From Globomyces pollinis-pini (lineage: Eukaryota > Chytridiomycota > Chytridiomycetes > Rhizophydiales > Globomycetaceae): 47,800 bases of DNA. Where the stretch lies: assembly GCA_025399215.1 (NCBI GenBank), contig MU621221.1, positions 1 to 47,800 on the forward strand, written 5' to 3'. Numbering within the stretch: the first letter of the stretch is position 1; each line of letters opens with the position of its first letter. The notes beneath the pieces were generated by a model. The model saw only the letters and a program-made list of their open reading frames with translations. It made no database searches and was not told the DNA's origin. Made by a program: the position numbers and the translations under genes. Of this stretch, positions 21,713-31,700 are shown piece by piece.

Positions 21713-22003
21713 ATGAAATTAATAGTCATTTTCAATTTAATGGTATTCATTTACACGTTACCTTCACAATTCCAAGATTGGAAACAAGATACAATCTCTT
21801 ATGTTGTACCCAGTATTCCAAGTAGTTTACCATCCTATCCAGATAGTTATGAACAACAATTGAAGAATGCAAGTCCTGGAGATATTGACGTTGTGTTACC
21901 AACCATCAGTTTTGGACCAGGACAGTTTTCAAAACGTGAAATAAAAGTTGATGATGATGGACAATGTTTTGATTGGGAATATGATGATCATGTTGAATTG
22001 TGA
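21713..22003 (+). CDS. Small secreted precursor with Lys-Arg processing site, 2
   Basis: This is a single-exon 96-residue product. MKLIVIFNLMVFIYTLPSQF is a signal peptide with the ALP/TLP-type end also seen in the 47496 gene. The mature part has a Pro/Ser-rich stretch (PSIPSSLPSYPDSYEQQ), one Lys-Arg site in GQFSKREIK, and an acidic C-terminus (DDDGQCFDWEYDDHVEL) with a single cysteine. Function is unknown. It lies 304 bp after precursor 1 in the same orientation, suggesting an old tandem pair that has diverged strongly. An upstream in-frame ATG is possible but would hide the signal peptide. Confidence 0.6.
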   Translation: MKLIVIFNLMVFIYTLPSQFQDWKQDTISYVVPSIPSSLPSYPDSYEQQLKNASPGDIDVVLPTISFGPGQFSKREIKVDDDGQCFDWEYDDHVEL

Positions 22004-22125
22004 ATGAAATTATTATTGAATAAATATTGGATTGAATTTAAACTGTAATCCTTGATGTGTCAAAGAGTACGTGTTTCTGATATGATTGAATTGGAAACGG
22101 GATAAACTAGCTTTCAAAACTTTTA

Positions 22126-22566
22126 TTAATTTTTAATATCAGTCAAATCAACATGAGCAGTAACTTGTTTTAAACTATCTCCAACATTCACAATCGAATG
22201 TCGAATGACATGTTCATTCAACTTTAAAGATTTTGATAATTCCGACATGATTTTAGGAGAAGAATCAAATTTCATTGTTAAATACCTAAAAAATTGAATT
22301 CAATTATTGTATACCATCCATAACTATGTATTTCTTGATGACTTTTCATTCGATAAGGTAATTCTCGATTCCCTAGACTGGATAGTTCTCGTACAACTCC
22401 TTTATGATCTAATACAAATGTTGCGCAATATTTTAATAGTGATTTTTGAACTGCCTATATTTTGTTATAGAATATTTGATACGTTATTTGATCGGTTTTG
22501 AATTAGGTCTTGGGTTGTTTTGGTTGCCAATTTCTTTGTTATCATCAACAATTCGTAGACTGGCAT
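22126..22566 (-). CDS. Mitochondrial ribosomal protein bS6m (MRPS6/Mrp17-like)
   Basis: The gene appears only after removing two introns (28 and 29 nt), giving 127 residues. MPVYELLMITKKLAT is the standard bS6 start. KGVVRELSSLGNRELPYRMK matches the loop and strand leading to the family's central region, and GWYLTMKFDSSPKIMSELSK with LNEHVIRHSIVNVG is the classical C-terminal half. It is a small-subunit mitoribosome protein. The C-terminal tail VTAHVDLTDIKN is short. The gene is convergent with secreted precursor 2 (122 bp). Confidence 0.88.
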
Positions 22567-23421
22567 TTATGGTATAATTGAATTCTTGAAAAAAAAAATG
22601 AAATTTTTGGTTCAAACCAAGATGGACAATCATAGCTAAAACGGATAGATTCAGGGATAATTTAAACTGTCATCCAATGCAAATTGTTCAAGTGGAGTTT
22701 CTATTGGACGGTAATTTCAAAAGTACCATGACAAGAGCATATATTTGAATGTTTGGATGTATTTTATGAATTTACAAGTTTATAATGAAAAGTAATTGAT
22801 GAGATACACAACAAACGAGAAAGTGATCGTTCAAAAATAAAGAATTTCAATTATTTTGGAACGTTCACAAATGAACACAAAACAGATCTTGAATTATTTA
22901 AAAGTAAAAAGATTTCATTGAAACTTGTTACCATTAGAATAGAATATACAAGGGCAGTTGCTGCACTAACAACTCATACTCTTCAACGACTCATTTACAT
23001 TTAAACAAGACAGGGTGATTGAAAACGGTGAATGGATGAAACTTTTGTATTCTTCATTCTTTTTTTTTTGGATAAAGCAATTAATCTCAAGGAAAAAAAA
23101 AAGTAATACAAAGTTTCACCAGATCACCAAAAGAAAAAAAGATAACTCAGATGATTGGTGATGGTAAAAATAAGGATGGGTTGATCATGATCGGTGACGA
23201 GGATGACCAGTTGTAATTAATTTAATTATTAGTCATTTTAATGAATATACTTTCGCGTGATCAAACACTGAAAACGTTGACAGAATAAAGATTATCTCAA
23301 AAATAATACGGATTTTAAAATTAGGGGTGTAATGATTAAATTTATAAATAAGACAAATGACTGGTAATTTGCAAAGATTATGCAAAAGATTGAGTGAAAA
23401 AGCCGATCCAGATTGTTAGAG
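22567..23421. other. Gene-free stretch, about 855 bp
   Basis: This is the longest non-coding gap in the window, between the bS6m start and the cyclin stop, both on the minus strand. It contains long T and A tracts near 23060-23100 facing each other, but no open frame joined by splice signals that looks like protein. I see no tRNA. A long cyclin 3' UTR, an extended bS6m promoter or an unrecognised non-coding RNA are all possible. Confidence 0.4.
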
Positions 23422-24117
23422 TTAGCGATCACATGGAAGATAAGTATATTCGTGAGCATCGAGAGGAGGAGTAACGCATTGTCTCGTATTTGCATGTGCA
23501 TCAATGAGGGATCTATACTTTGCAAATGCATCATCCAGTACCACTAACCAAGCAAAGTATTTAGTTTCACCCAAATGTAAATCGTAATTTAGTTGAGCAA
23601 TAAATTCGAATTCTGCAATATTAATTTCCTGTAAGGGTATTTTGGAGACTTTACACCAAGTTTTGTTTGAATAAGTGTTATCGACCAAGTATTTCATGGC
23701 CAAGTTGAGAGTGCAGACAAAGAGTCTGTATTCCGATCCAGGATTGCCTTGAATGTGAGGGCATCTAGATTTAATACGGTGAATGTATTTTAGCGAGAGG
23801 ATGATAACTGAGAATGGTAATTTCGTAGCTTTGAGTAAGTTGATAATAAATTTAATAAAGTCTAGCAAGCCAGCAGTAGGGTAATTGGTCAAGTAAGAAA
23901 ATGACTGATCATGCCAGAGAGAGTAAATAAAGGTAGCTATGAATTGAGGAAAGTAAGGGGCCATAGTAGCTTCTGATACAATAGATTTACTAAAGGCGAC
24001 ATCGGAGAGAAGACGAGAGTGATTGAGGATGGAGTGTTTAAGCAGGGTATTTTGAGCGATCATATTCGTATTGTAATGGGTATTGTAAGGGGGAGTCTGG
24101 TAAGGCAAGTTGTTCAT
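23422..24117 (-). CDS. Pho80/Pcl-type cyclin
   Basis: This single-exon product has 231 residues. The cyclin box has the Pho80-like signature: LPFSVIILSLKYIHRIKSR, GSEYRLFVCTLNLAMKYLVD, NTYSNKTWCKVSKIPLQEIN and EFEFIAQLNYDLHL. Such cyclins partner Pho85/CDK5-like kinases in phosphate sensing, glycogen metabolism and morphogenesis; the target here is unknown. The N-terminal 50 residues are polar and Asn/Tyr/Pro-rich. ATG 24117 (MNNLPYQTPPYNTHY) is the first Met in the frame. Confidence 0.85.
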   Translation of the reverse strand: MNNLPYQTPPYNTHYNTNMIAQNTLLKHSILNHSRLLSDVAFSKSIVSEATMAPYFPQFIATFIYSLWHDQSFSYLTNYPTAGLLDFIKFIINLLKATKLPFSVIILSLKYIHRIKSRCPHIQGNPGSEYRLFVCTLNLAMKYLVDNTYSNKTWCKVSKIPLQEINIAEFEFIAQLNYDLHLGETKYFAWLVVLDDAFAKYRSLIDAHANTRQCVTPPLDAHEYTYLPCDR

Positions 24118-24758
24118 CAACCTTCCACTTGAATGGGTGCTTGTTTAAATACAAACAATGTTTTACTTTGTGATGGTTGAGTTTGATATAGAGCCTCACC
24201 GCCACTTTAAAAAAATAAAAATTCTTTAATTTCAATTGTTTCCTTTTTATTAATAACAAAATGAATTAGACTGTCTGTTGCTCTCATTTAGATCTTACTT
24301 CCTCATCTGGATTCATCCATTTGTTGGTCAATATGAATATAAAACTATCTACTTGTGTAACTCAAAGTTTCAATTAGGTCTTTGTCTTTTGTCTCATCCT
24401 TGTTTCACTGCCTTCTATTGGAACTCACTAATTCTTTGTGCTTTCTCTTAAATAGAATATTGCACACGTAATAACAATATTCTATTGGTAATTCTATTTT
24501 TTATAGACATCTTCCACGAAATGTTAATCTACTGAATCCATTGTTCTTTTTAAAGAACTAAAATATTATTATTGCAGAAAGTCACTTAAACTAAATCACT
24601 ATCCATAATCATGCATAACACACTTATTGGTGTTCACTTTTTTTTTTAGTCTGCGTTCAACAGGAGACCATAATGCATTAAATGAAATTGTCAATGTCAT
24701 CTTACTATACCCCCACGATCTAAATGATTCGCTATCTGTATTTAATATATATTCATAA
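24118..24758. other. Gene-free stretch upstream of the cyclin gene
   Basis: About 640 bp lie between the cyclin start and the 3' end of the ZNF598 homologue, both on the minus strand. It is pyrimidine-rich in places on the plus strand. It contains no spliced coding frame or repeat that I can support and is presumably the cyclin promoter. Confidence 0.35.
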
Positions 24759-27045
24759 TCATCCAAAATGAATTAATACTTGCTTCCCTTTCTTCTTGCT
24801 TGATGACTGCACTTCACTAAATTCTTCCTGTTGGTCATTATTACCCCATTTAGACGGTGGTGTAGAACTAGGTGCATTACGCTGCCGTGAACTAGTCGCT
24901 CTTGTAGGTTTCTTGTTGACTGTGGGTAACTCTGGAAATAATTCACTTGATGCAAGTACGGATTTGGTGGGTTTTGTAATTGCATCCTTTAACGTAGGTT
25001 TGCTGCTCGATTGACTAGGGGTTGGTGCTAGAGAGTTATCAGATTGTGAACTGTTAGAGTGTAGACTATTTTGAGAGTCATTTCGAACCAATGCCCCTAT
25101 TCCGTTTCGGAATTCTACTGGTGCTGGTTTCCTCTCTTTTGGTTTCGTTCTTGCGCCTGCCCATTGACTGGATGCTCCAACAGCAGTGGTTTTTGATTTG
25201 ATGACCAATACTCGTGCTGGTGTTGGTTTCGCCGCTGCTTTTGGAGTTTTACTACTACTTGGCTCTTGTGCCCAATTTGAGCTTGCCTTTTGCGGTATAT
25301 CATCGCTCTCTTGCTTCATCTATACCATATAAACGTGAGAACAGTTACCTTAACTTTATAATCTTTCCACACTCTTAACATGGCTGTTTGCTTGGGCTCA
25401 TCTCGCTGAAGAGCTTCAAATTCAGCAATCGATAATCCTTTCTTTTTGGATTTTTTAGAAACTGCAGATGCTAATAAGGTTTCTGAAACAGGGACTTGGT
25501 CAGGTAAAGAATCTGCAATCTGTACCCACACCTTTCCAAAATCGGTAATCACCGCTTCTTTTCTTCGACCAGAATTCCTTGTTATAGCAAGCTGTAATGA
25601 ATCATTCAGGTGTTTGACTGCTGTTATGTTTCCAGCCTTGAATGCTGCCATGGATATCTTAAACTTGGCAATCGTGTTGGTATCATTCAAAAACAATTTG
25701 TGAATTAAAGAAACAAGTTCAGGAGTTGCGAAACTCAATATGTTGGCTTGAGTAGGTGTCAGTGATACTTGTTCAGGTTCTAACCCCCGCAATTCTGAAG
25801 GAGTTGGGTTGTATGTTGAGCTAATCGAAGATTGTCCAACAGCGGGAGCTGGAACAAAAGATCGTGTGCCAGGGACAGATGCAACGTTAGATACAGCAGG
25901 ACTACTGAGTTGCCCAAAACCTGCTGGCGCTCTACGCGACCTGTTACCCAAACTCGGATACTCTTCATGCACTACAACGGGTCTGCTTGTTGATGGAGCC
26001 GAATTAGAATCATCATTTTTTTGTAATCTCCTATTTCGTTCTCTTTTGGATTCCTCCGCCCTGGTTCTTGTTGTAGCAGATCCAGCGTAATTAAAATCCA
26101 ATTGAATAGTCTTTCCTTTAGATTTAGTTTTAGCATCAGCGTGAACATCCAACTATTAAATCAAAAACCACAAAAAAATTTACTTGATGACCATGTAGAT
26201 CAATTTCGGTAGCAAACACAACAAACTTTTGTTCCAAACATTTTGATTCCAAACATCGAAAATGTTCAGTACCAAAATGTTCTTCTAATGCCTCATAATT
26301 GGTATAATATTGATTTTGAATTCCGACACGCATGCAGAGAAAACACTGTTCATGAGCTTCACGACAGTGATCGTATAATTCGTCATGAGAATAGTATCGA
26401 ACATGGCAAAATCCACATTCAGGGTGTCCTATAAACCCATCTGCATCTGGATCACCCACCTTGTTATGTTTCCGTAATTCCTCGGATGAAAACATGATAC
26501 TTTCATGTGTAAACACTTTTTTATATTTAATACATAATTGGCTATGATGAATATCATGTATAAATTACCATAATAAGGATTTATGAGCTTTTTTAACATG
26601 ATTGGTCAAGTCTGCCCAGCCTCCACCACAAACTGTTGAACATTCAGGGTCCGGACAGTTGAATGATAACAATACCATAGTTTCATCATACATGACTGGA
26701 GTTTGAAAGTAAATCCCCAGTTTTTTGTCACGTTTGAAACTAGTGGTGTTGAAAGTGGAAAACAATTGATTAGCATGATCGGTAAAGATGACGGTTTGAC
26801 AATCAGTCTATTATTTTAATAGTGTATGTATTTACTTTACAAATTGGACAAAATGTGGATTTGTAGAGTGCTCGCATTCGTAACATACATATATGACATA
26901 CAGGGTGATTACATTCACCTATTCCATACCATTGAAATTCATTTGCACAAATTGTGCATAAGTCTTCATCATGTGTACTAATAGGTTCTTTTCCATTACT
27001 TTCTTCTGGTTTTGTGTCTTTTAATTTTCCTTTGGTTTCTATCAT
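24759..27045 (-). CDS. E3 ubiquitin ligase ZNF598/Hel2
   Basis: Four introns (27-31 nt) give 723 residues. The N-terminal C3HC4 RING finger is CTICANEFQWYGIGECNHP through CPICK. Next is VIFTDHANQLFSTF and a series of C2H2-type fingers: CPDPECSTVCGGGWADLTNH, LWCQLCIKYKKVFTHE, CGFCHVRYYSHDELYDH and CFLCMRVGIQNQYY. A basic RERNRRLQK region, EEYPSLGNRSRRAPAGFGQ, and a Ser/Pro-rich tail ending KKKGKQVLIHFG follow. This domain order is specific to Hel2/ZNF598, which recognises collided ribosomes and ubiquitinates small-subunit proteins to start ribosome-associated quality control. Confidence 0.93.
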
Positions 27046-27238
27046 TCTTTATATAAAATTCAATTCCTTTTTTAATCTGTTTTAACAATTTGGTGTTGGT
27101 TTATTATAAAGAAAAAAAATTGAAAATTTGATTGTGACTAACATGACAGTCGGAGGTGTTGAAACACGTTTAATTTTATTCACGTATTAATGACTAATCA
27201 AAACGGATAGATATATATGTACAGAATAATACAACTAA

Positions 27239-28621
27239 CTAATGCTCTTCCACTTCATCCCTGGAGTGATTCTTTTTGTATTTAACCCAAGCTTTTTTAA
27301 TCTAATGAGTTAACGAAATGTTATACATACTTGATAACTCGTTCGATTAGGAATATTTTCCACAATTTTAATCCAATTGTTTTCTCCAAACTTCTCCACC
27401 AATTCCGATAACAAACCCAATTCAGTCACATCAAATTCATCTTTTCGTAAACATGGATTCAAATGCTTTTCATACCGATCTCGGCATTGTTTAGCTGTTC
27501 GGTTTGGGAAATATGTTTGTATTTTGTTCCAATTTTTACCAATGTCTTCAACTCTGGATAATAATTCGGTATCTTCAAAGGAATTCCATACACCTTTCTT
27601 AACTTCAGTCCCAGTACCAAGTGTGACTATTCTATTGTAACATTGCTTAGCTGATTTTTTATCTATCCAACTAGATATAGATGCCCAGTCATTTCCATAA
27701 ACTATTCCATTAAAAAGATGAAATCACCTTGGTGCAGTCTCTTCAATTGTTCATCTTGGTTGCTTGTCCATGCACTATATTAATTATTTACATTATTCCT
27801 ACCTATTGGATGGCTGTAAATGACGTTTGTAAGTTGTAAAGCATTCAATTGCTGTTCGATCATGCTACATATCATCAAATGAAATATGATATTACTCCAT
27901 GATCTACTGCAATAGCATTCCAATCCAGTGTATGATGCTCATCAATTACCTTACGCAACTCCTTCAATTCAGTATCTGAAAAAACATGGTATTGATCTAT
28001 ATTTTCTGGAAGTTTTTTCCATTGTTCTAAACATTCATCGGCACTTCGATTGACAAACTAGAAATCTAATTAATAGTTTGATAGATACATGTCTAGAAAT
28101 ACGATCCCAAGGTAATTCTGCATCTGATAGAGTTGGATATAATGATTTCAACCGACACGTTTCTTTTTTTAATTTCAATAAAGATTCTTTAGTCCCTGAT
28201 GATTATGAAGAAAATTGAAAATACATTCACCAGATTTCAATATGATATCCATTTTTGATTGTCCGTTTAAATTTCGCGTTTGATTTTGAGGAGGTATTGA
28301 AATACATTTCGACTACTTCATTAAATATATTGATTTTACTCTATGGAATTGTATGAAATATGGTTTTCGATTGATTAATTTTATAATTGGTACATCATTG
28401 TTCTGGTTGAATGCGTTTACAGGCTTGTATTCCATCTCGATCATTTTAGTATTAATTTGATATTGTAATAATTTGTTTAATTCAAGTGTTTCTTGTAGTT
28501 GTTTGATTGTAGTGATAACTTTTAATCTTTTTGATAATTCATCTTTAGTTTTCATGTATAGTTCATCAGCCCAATCTTGTTTTCGGTTTTCGGATTTTGG
28601 TTGATTCTCATTACATTTCAT
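27239..28621 (-). CDS. Myb-repeat snRNA-activating factor, SNAPC4-like
   Basis: Seven introns (26-35 nt) leave 391 residues. The first intron (27 nt) joins an N-terminal coiled region (LKVITTIKQLQETLELNKLL) and NRKPYFIQFHR to the Myb part. Successive Myb-like repeats follow: LPWDRISRHFVNRSADECLE, LDWNAIAVDHGHDRTAIECF, DWASISSWIDKKSAKQCYNR, NWNKIQTYFPNRTAKQCRDR, and NWIKIVENIPNRTSYQ. The set of four and a half repeats behind an N-terminal coiled segment is the SNAPC4 plan. SNAPc binds the proximal element of snRNA and U6 promoters. The family level call (Myb) is secure; SNAPC4 specifically is likely. The start is only 56 bp from the divergent FAH gene. Confidence 0.72.
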
Positions 28622-28677
28622 ACTTTGGTTTTAAACCTGGCAATGTGTAGTTTGACAAAAAGTTTTAAACCAAGTCG

Positions 28678-29443
28678 ATGACAAATTATAAAAAAATTAT
28701 TGGAATTGGTTGGAATTATAGTAATCATGCAAAAGAAATGATGATCAAGGTACCTAAAGAACCTATATTCTTCCTGAAACCTTCAAGTTCATTAACAAAA
28801 TATGGTCCAATAGAAATACCTGATGGTGCAATAGTTCATCATGAAATTGAATTAGCTGTAATCATTGGTAAAACTGGACGATTTATTACACAAGAGAATG
28901 CATTTGATCATATCAAACATTATGCTTTAGCATTAGATATGACAGCAAGAAATATTCAAGTAACCATAAAACCAATATTTAAATCAAGTTAGAAGCTAAA
29001 GCTGCAGGAATGCCTTGGACTGTGTCAAAAGGATACGATACATTTGCTCCAATTGGAGATCCCATCTACAACATTTCCAATCCTCATCAACTACAACTTA
29101 CATTGAAAGTTGATGGTGAAATAAAACAAAATGGATTCACAAAAGACATGGTGTTCAAAATTCCTAGATTGATAGAGTATGTAAGGTAACGTGAATCACT
29201 ATAGATTAACTTAAATTCAGCTCAATCATGACATTAGGTACCATTAAATACAATGTTAACTCAAAACAGAGGCAGGTGATATCATTCTTACTGGGACACC
29301 AGATGGAGTAGGACCGGTTGTCCCTGGACAAACTCTAAGTAAGTTGTTAATATTTCTAAGTATAAGTTGGACAATTAAAGGATGAAAACCAACAGCTTTT
29401 GTCTGAAATCAAATTTGAAGTTGTTGATGGCTCAAAGCAATAA
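28678..29443 (+). CDS. Fumarylacetoacetate hydrolase family protein (FAHD1-like)
   Basis: Four introns (28-35 nt) give 213 residues, the length of FAHD1-type enzymes. Motifs are IGIGWNYSNHAKE, EPIFFLKPSSSL, IVHHEIELAVIIGK (metal-binding Glu), LALDMTARNIQ, GMPWTVSKGYDTFAPIGDP, and GDIILTGTPDGVGPVVPGQ. FAHD1 is a mitochondrial acylpyruvase and oxaloacetate decarboxylase. No clear presequence is seen. The second acceptor must be AG before TTAG for the frame to hold. The start is at 28678, within 56 bp of the SNAPC4-like start, so a minimal bidirectional promoter serves both. Confidence 0.88.
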
Positions 29444-29546
29444 AAGGTGTCCATTATATGCACTGTTTATGTAAATCGTTCTTCTAATTCGTTTAATATT
29501 TGATGGTAATTAACAAACAGTTGTGAAATTTGAAAACTCTATGAAG

Positions 29547-30101
29547 TCAACATCGTAGTTCGCTTACAAATTCTGTATATGATGAAAGTAGTTTTAAGAA
29601 ATCTTCAGAAGTTTCTTGAACTTGAATCTCTACCAAATCTTTTGATAAATCATTAATCATTTGTTGTTTCTTTTCAAGATCTTTAAATTTCACATCCAAT
29701 TGAGGTGACAGATCTTGTAAAGCTTCTAATTGACCAACCAAGTGGTCCAAGCCATCTAATGAATTCTCCACCAGTTCCCTGATTATTAAAGGATCCATAA
29801 ACATGGACTTGTCCGTTGCATCCAGTAAAGGTTGAACACTTGAATCTTCAGGTTAATTTGAGTAAATCTCACATTGATTCAAAAAGGTGCCTATCAATTT
29901 ATGATCCTGACCTATTGATGAGGAAAGTTTGCATATACCTATCCTTTTTAATTGTTTTTCAGTTGATTGAAGGGCACCAATGATTGAAGAAGAAGGATCA
30001 TCTTTTGGAATGACAATAGTTGGATGAATTGGCTCTGGCAAAACCACTGCTTCAATAATCGACAACCTATCTTCCAATGTATATGCGATATCTGTATTCA
30101 T
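29547..30101 (-). CDS. Dynactin p22/p24 (DCTN3)-like protein
   Basis: The predicted product is helical, 166 residues with two introns spliced (29912-29938 and one further 27-nt intron). YTLEDRLSIIEAVVL resembles the DCTN3 N-terminus. The helical part KLIGTFLNQYSSVQPLLD and the rest of the protein, with LDHLVGQLEALQDLSPQLD and LEKKQQMINDLSKDL, fit the coiled-coil plan of this shoulder subunit. The first intron is a stop-free 27-mer; only with it removed does the spacing of the helical region match animal DCTN3. Dynactin activates dynein for retrograde transport. Sequence conservation in this family is low, so the call is moderate. Confidence 0.5.
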
Positions 30102-30153
30102 CAATAGTGTCTCAAGAATTTCCAAGAAATAGGGCAATATAAAAAGAACAAGT

Positions 30154-30564
30154 TTATTTTAATCGCCAAGGAGGATTTAATCGGTTTTCTCCAGCCCAAT
30201 ACAAACATAAAATATTGCCATTCGGATCTTTGAGTCTAGCTTCTCTCCATAACCATCGTTCATCTTTTGGTTCTTGATCGAACGTAATTCCTTGAGTTTG
30301 AAGAAACTTCACCTTATCATCCAGATCTTTAGTTTCAAAATAGATGACAGTCTCATTAGGTTTACTTTCAGGATTGTATTCAAGACTAAAACTACTTTCA
30401 CCAGTTGAATCCATAAATCTTGCATAAGTATCAGTTCCAACTATTTGTTGAAATCCCAATTTCTTATAAAATTGAACACTTTCTTTCATGAACTGAACTC
30501 CCAATGTAACTTGATTCAATCGCATGTTTTTCAAGGAAAAAGAAAGTGAGTCATGTTTCTTCAT
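30154..30564 (-). CDS. VOC superfamily (glyoxalase/dioxygenase-fold) protein
   Basis: This single-exon product has 136 residues. MRLNQVTLGVQFMKESVQFY and KKLGFQQIVGTDTYARFM form the first beta-alpha-beta module; RWLWREARLKDPNGNILCLY the second, with the late metal-ligand-type Glu replaced by Cys in ILCLYW. The family includes glyoxalase I, bleomycin-resistance-like proteins and ring-cleaving dioxygenases, so substrate cannot be assigned. Two starts are possible: the first ATG (30564) or Met14 (30525), which matches the usual family start. The lack of introns and close similarity in style to bacterial VOC proteins leave transfer possible. Confidence 0.75.
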   Translation of the reverse strand: MKKHDSLSFSLKNMRLNQVTLGVQFMKESVQFYKKLGFQQIVGTDTYARFMDSTGESSFSLEYNPESKPNETVIYFETKDLDDKVKFLQTQGITFDQEPKDERWLWREARLKDPNGNILCLYWAGENRLNPPWRLK

Positions 30565-30671
30565 CTCATATCAATCACCAACATCATTCAATCACCAATA
30601 ACGAACCAAGTTACAATATAAATCGTTTTAATAATCTAGTAGTAAAATAAACAAGACTTTACGCGTTAACC

Positions 30672-31639
30672 ATGATGAATTCCAAGTTTCAATTATCAGT
30701 TAAACATGATACTAAAACTGGAGCTTTTGCTTCGAGTGCAATTGATTTATTAGCAACTCCATTGATTGATTGTAATGTGGGGGATGTATCTCATAGTATT
30801 GTTCGACCAAGTCGTAAGAATTTTGGAGATGAACAAAAACAATTATCTTGTATGGAAGAATATGTGGATGGAAATTTCAACATTGCAGTTCTTGGAAGTA
30901 CAAACTGTGGTAAAGCAGAAATTCTTGAAAAGGAATGTCAAAAGTCTTGTAATAGTTCAATTGAATTAAATAGTAGTTTGTGATGAGGATTCAATTCAAA
31001 TTCAAATTATGGTATATGAACCGACTAATTAAGATTAGGATAAACTGTATAGCATTGAAGGTAGATCAGTACGTGTTGAATATTGGAATACACCTGAAAA
31101 CTCAAAGTATTGCAATTTAAGCTCTAGATTTGTTTCTGGTCAAGCTGCTACCATCTTCTTTTTTGATGGTATTCAAAATTTAATTAACCTTAGTTACAAG
31201 AAAGGATTCGCTTACAAAACTAATACCTTGGATTGAATCAATGATGTCAACTGACTTGGATCGAGTCAATATAAATCCATTTGGTTATCAAAAATACCTT
31301 ATAGCAAATAATATAGATTTCCCTGGTAAACGAGTTATTTTTCAAGAAGATGGTTATGAATTTGCTACTAAATATGATATGGAATACTTTGAAACCAGTC
31401 CCAGTGATGATTTGGAAAGTATTCATGATATTTTTAACAGCATTGTCTCAAGAGTTACCAATTTGATTCCATCTCACTTCAACAGACATGAAGAGGCCAA
31501 ATCAGAAGATCCATATCCTGTTCCGTTTGGATTGCAGTTGGGATTAGCTTTAGAAACAACGTTGAAATTGAAATATCGAACAAAGTTAAAGTTGGAATGC
31601 AGCAGTACTGAAGTGACTGAAGTGGTGGATTGGATCTAA
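30672..31639 (+). CDS. Degenerate Rab-like small GTPase-fold protein
   Basis: Introns of 25, 27 and 25 nt give 296 residues. The core has Ras-superfamily order but eroded motifs. FNIAVLGSTNCGKA is a P-loop with Ala where Ser/Thr binds Mg2+. EYWNTPENS sits where WDTAGQE belongs, and IFFFDVTRKDSLTKLIPWIE matches the strand and helix after it. YLIANNID replaces GNKxD and EYFETSPSDD matches the ETSA box. An extra 75-residue N-terminal segment and a 60-residue C-terminal extension lack a prenylation cysteine motif. Nucleotide hydrolysis is doubtful; a scaffold role is inference. It lies divergently from the VOC gene. Confidence 0.65.
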
Positions 31640-31700
31640 CTTTTGGTAATAACCTATTAAAATAAAATATTCATTGCACAACTGGGTATATTAATATTTA

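Noticed and set aside
22307..22501. Plus-strand 64-residue hydrophobic ORF
   Set aside because: It is antisense to the bS6m exons, which match a well-known family.
22567..23421. snoRNA or snRNA gene in the long gap
   Set aside because: TGATG-like and CTGA-like boxes occur but no convincing box spacing or stem could be seen; AT-rich DNA gives such matches by chance.
24038..24259. N-terminal extension or upstream exon of the Pcl cyclin
   Set aside because: The frame is Lys/Leu-rich, differs from the cyclin frame and has no acceptor that would join it.
25446..26090. Plus-strand open frames within the ZNF598 homologue
   Set aside because: Antisense shadows of the Ser/Pro-rich region; no start context or family resemblance.
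28313..28621. Separate 102-residue gene upstream of the Myb protein
   Set aside because: A 27-nt intron joins it in frame to the Myb exons and its coiled region fits the SNAPC4 N-terminus.
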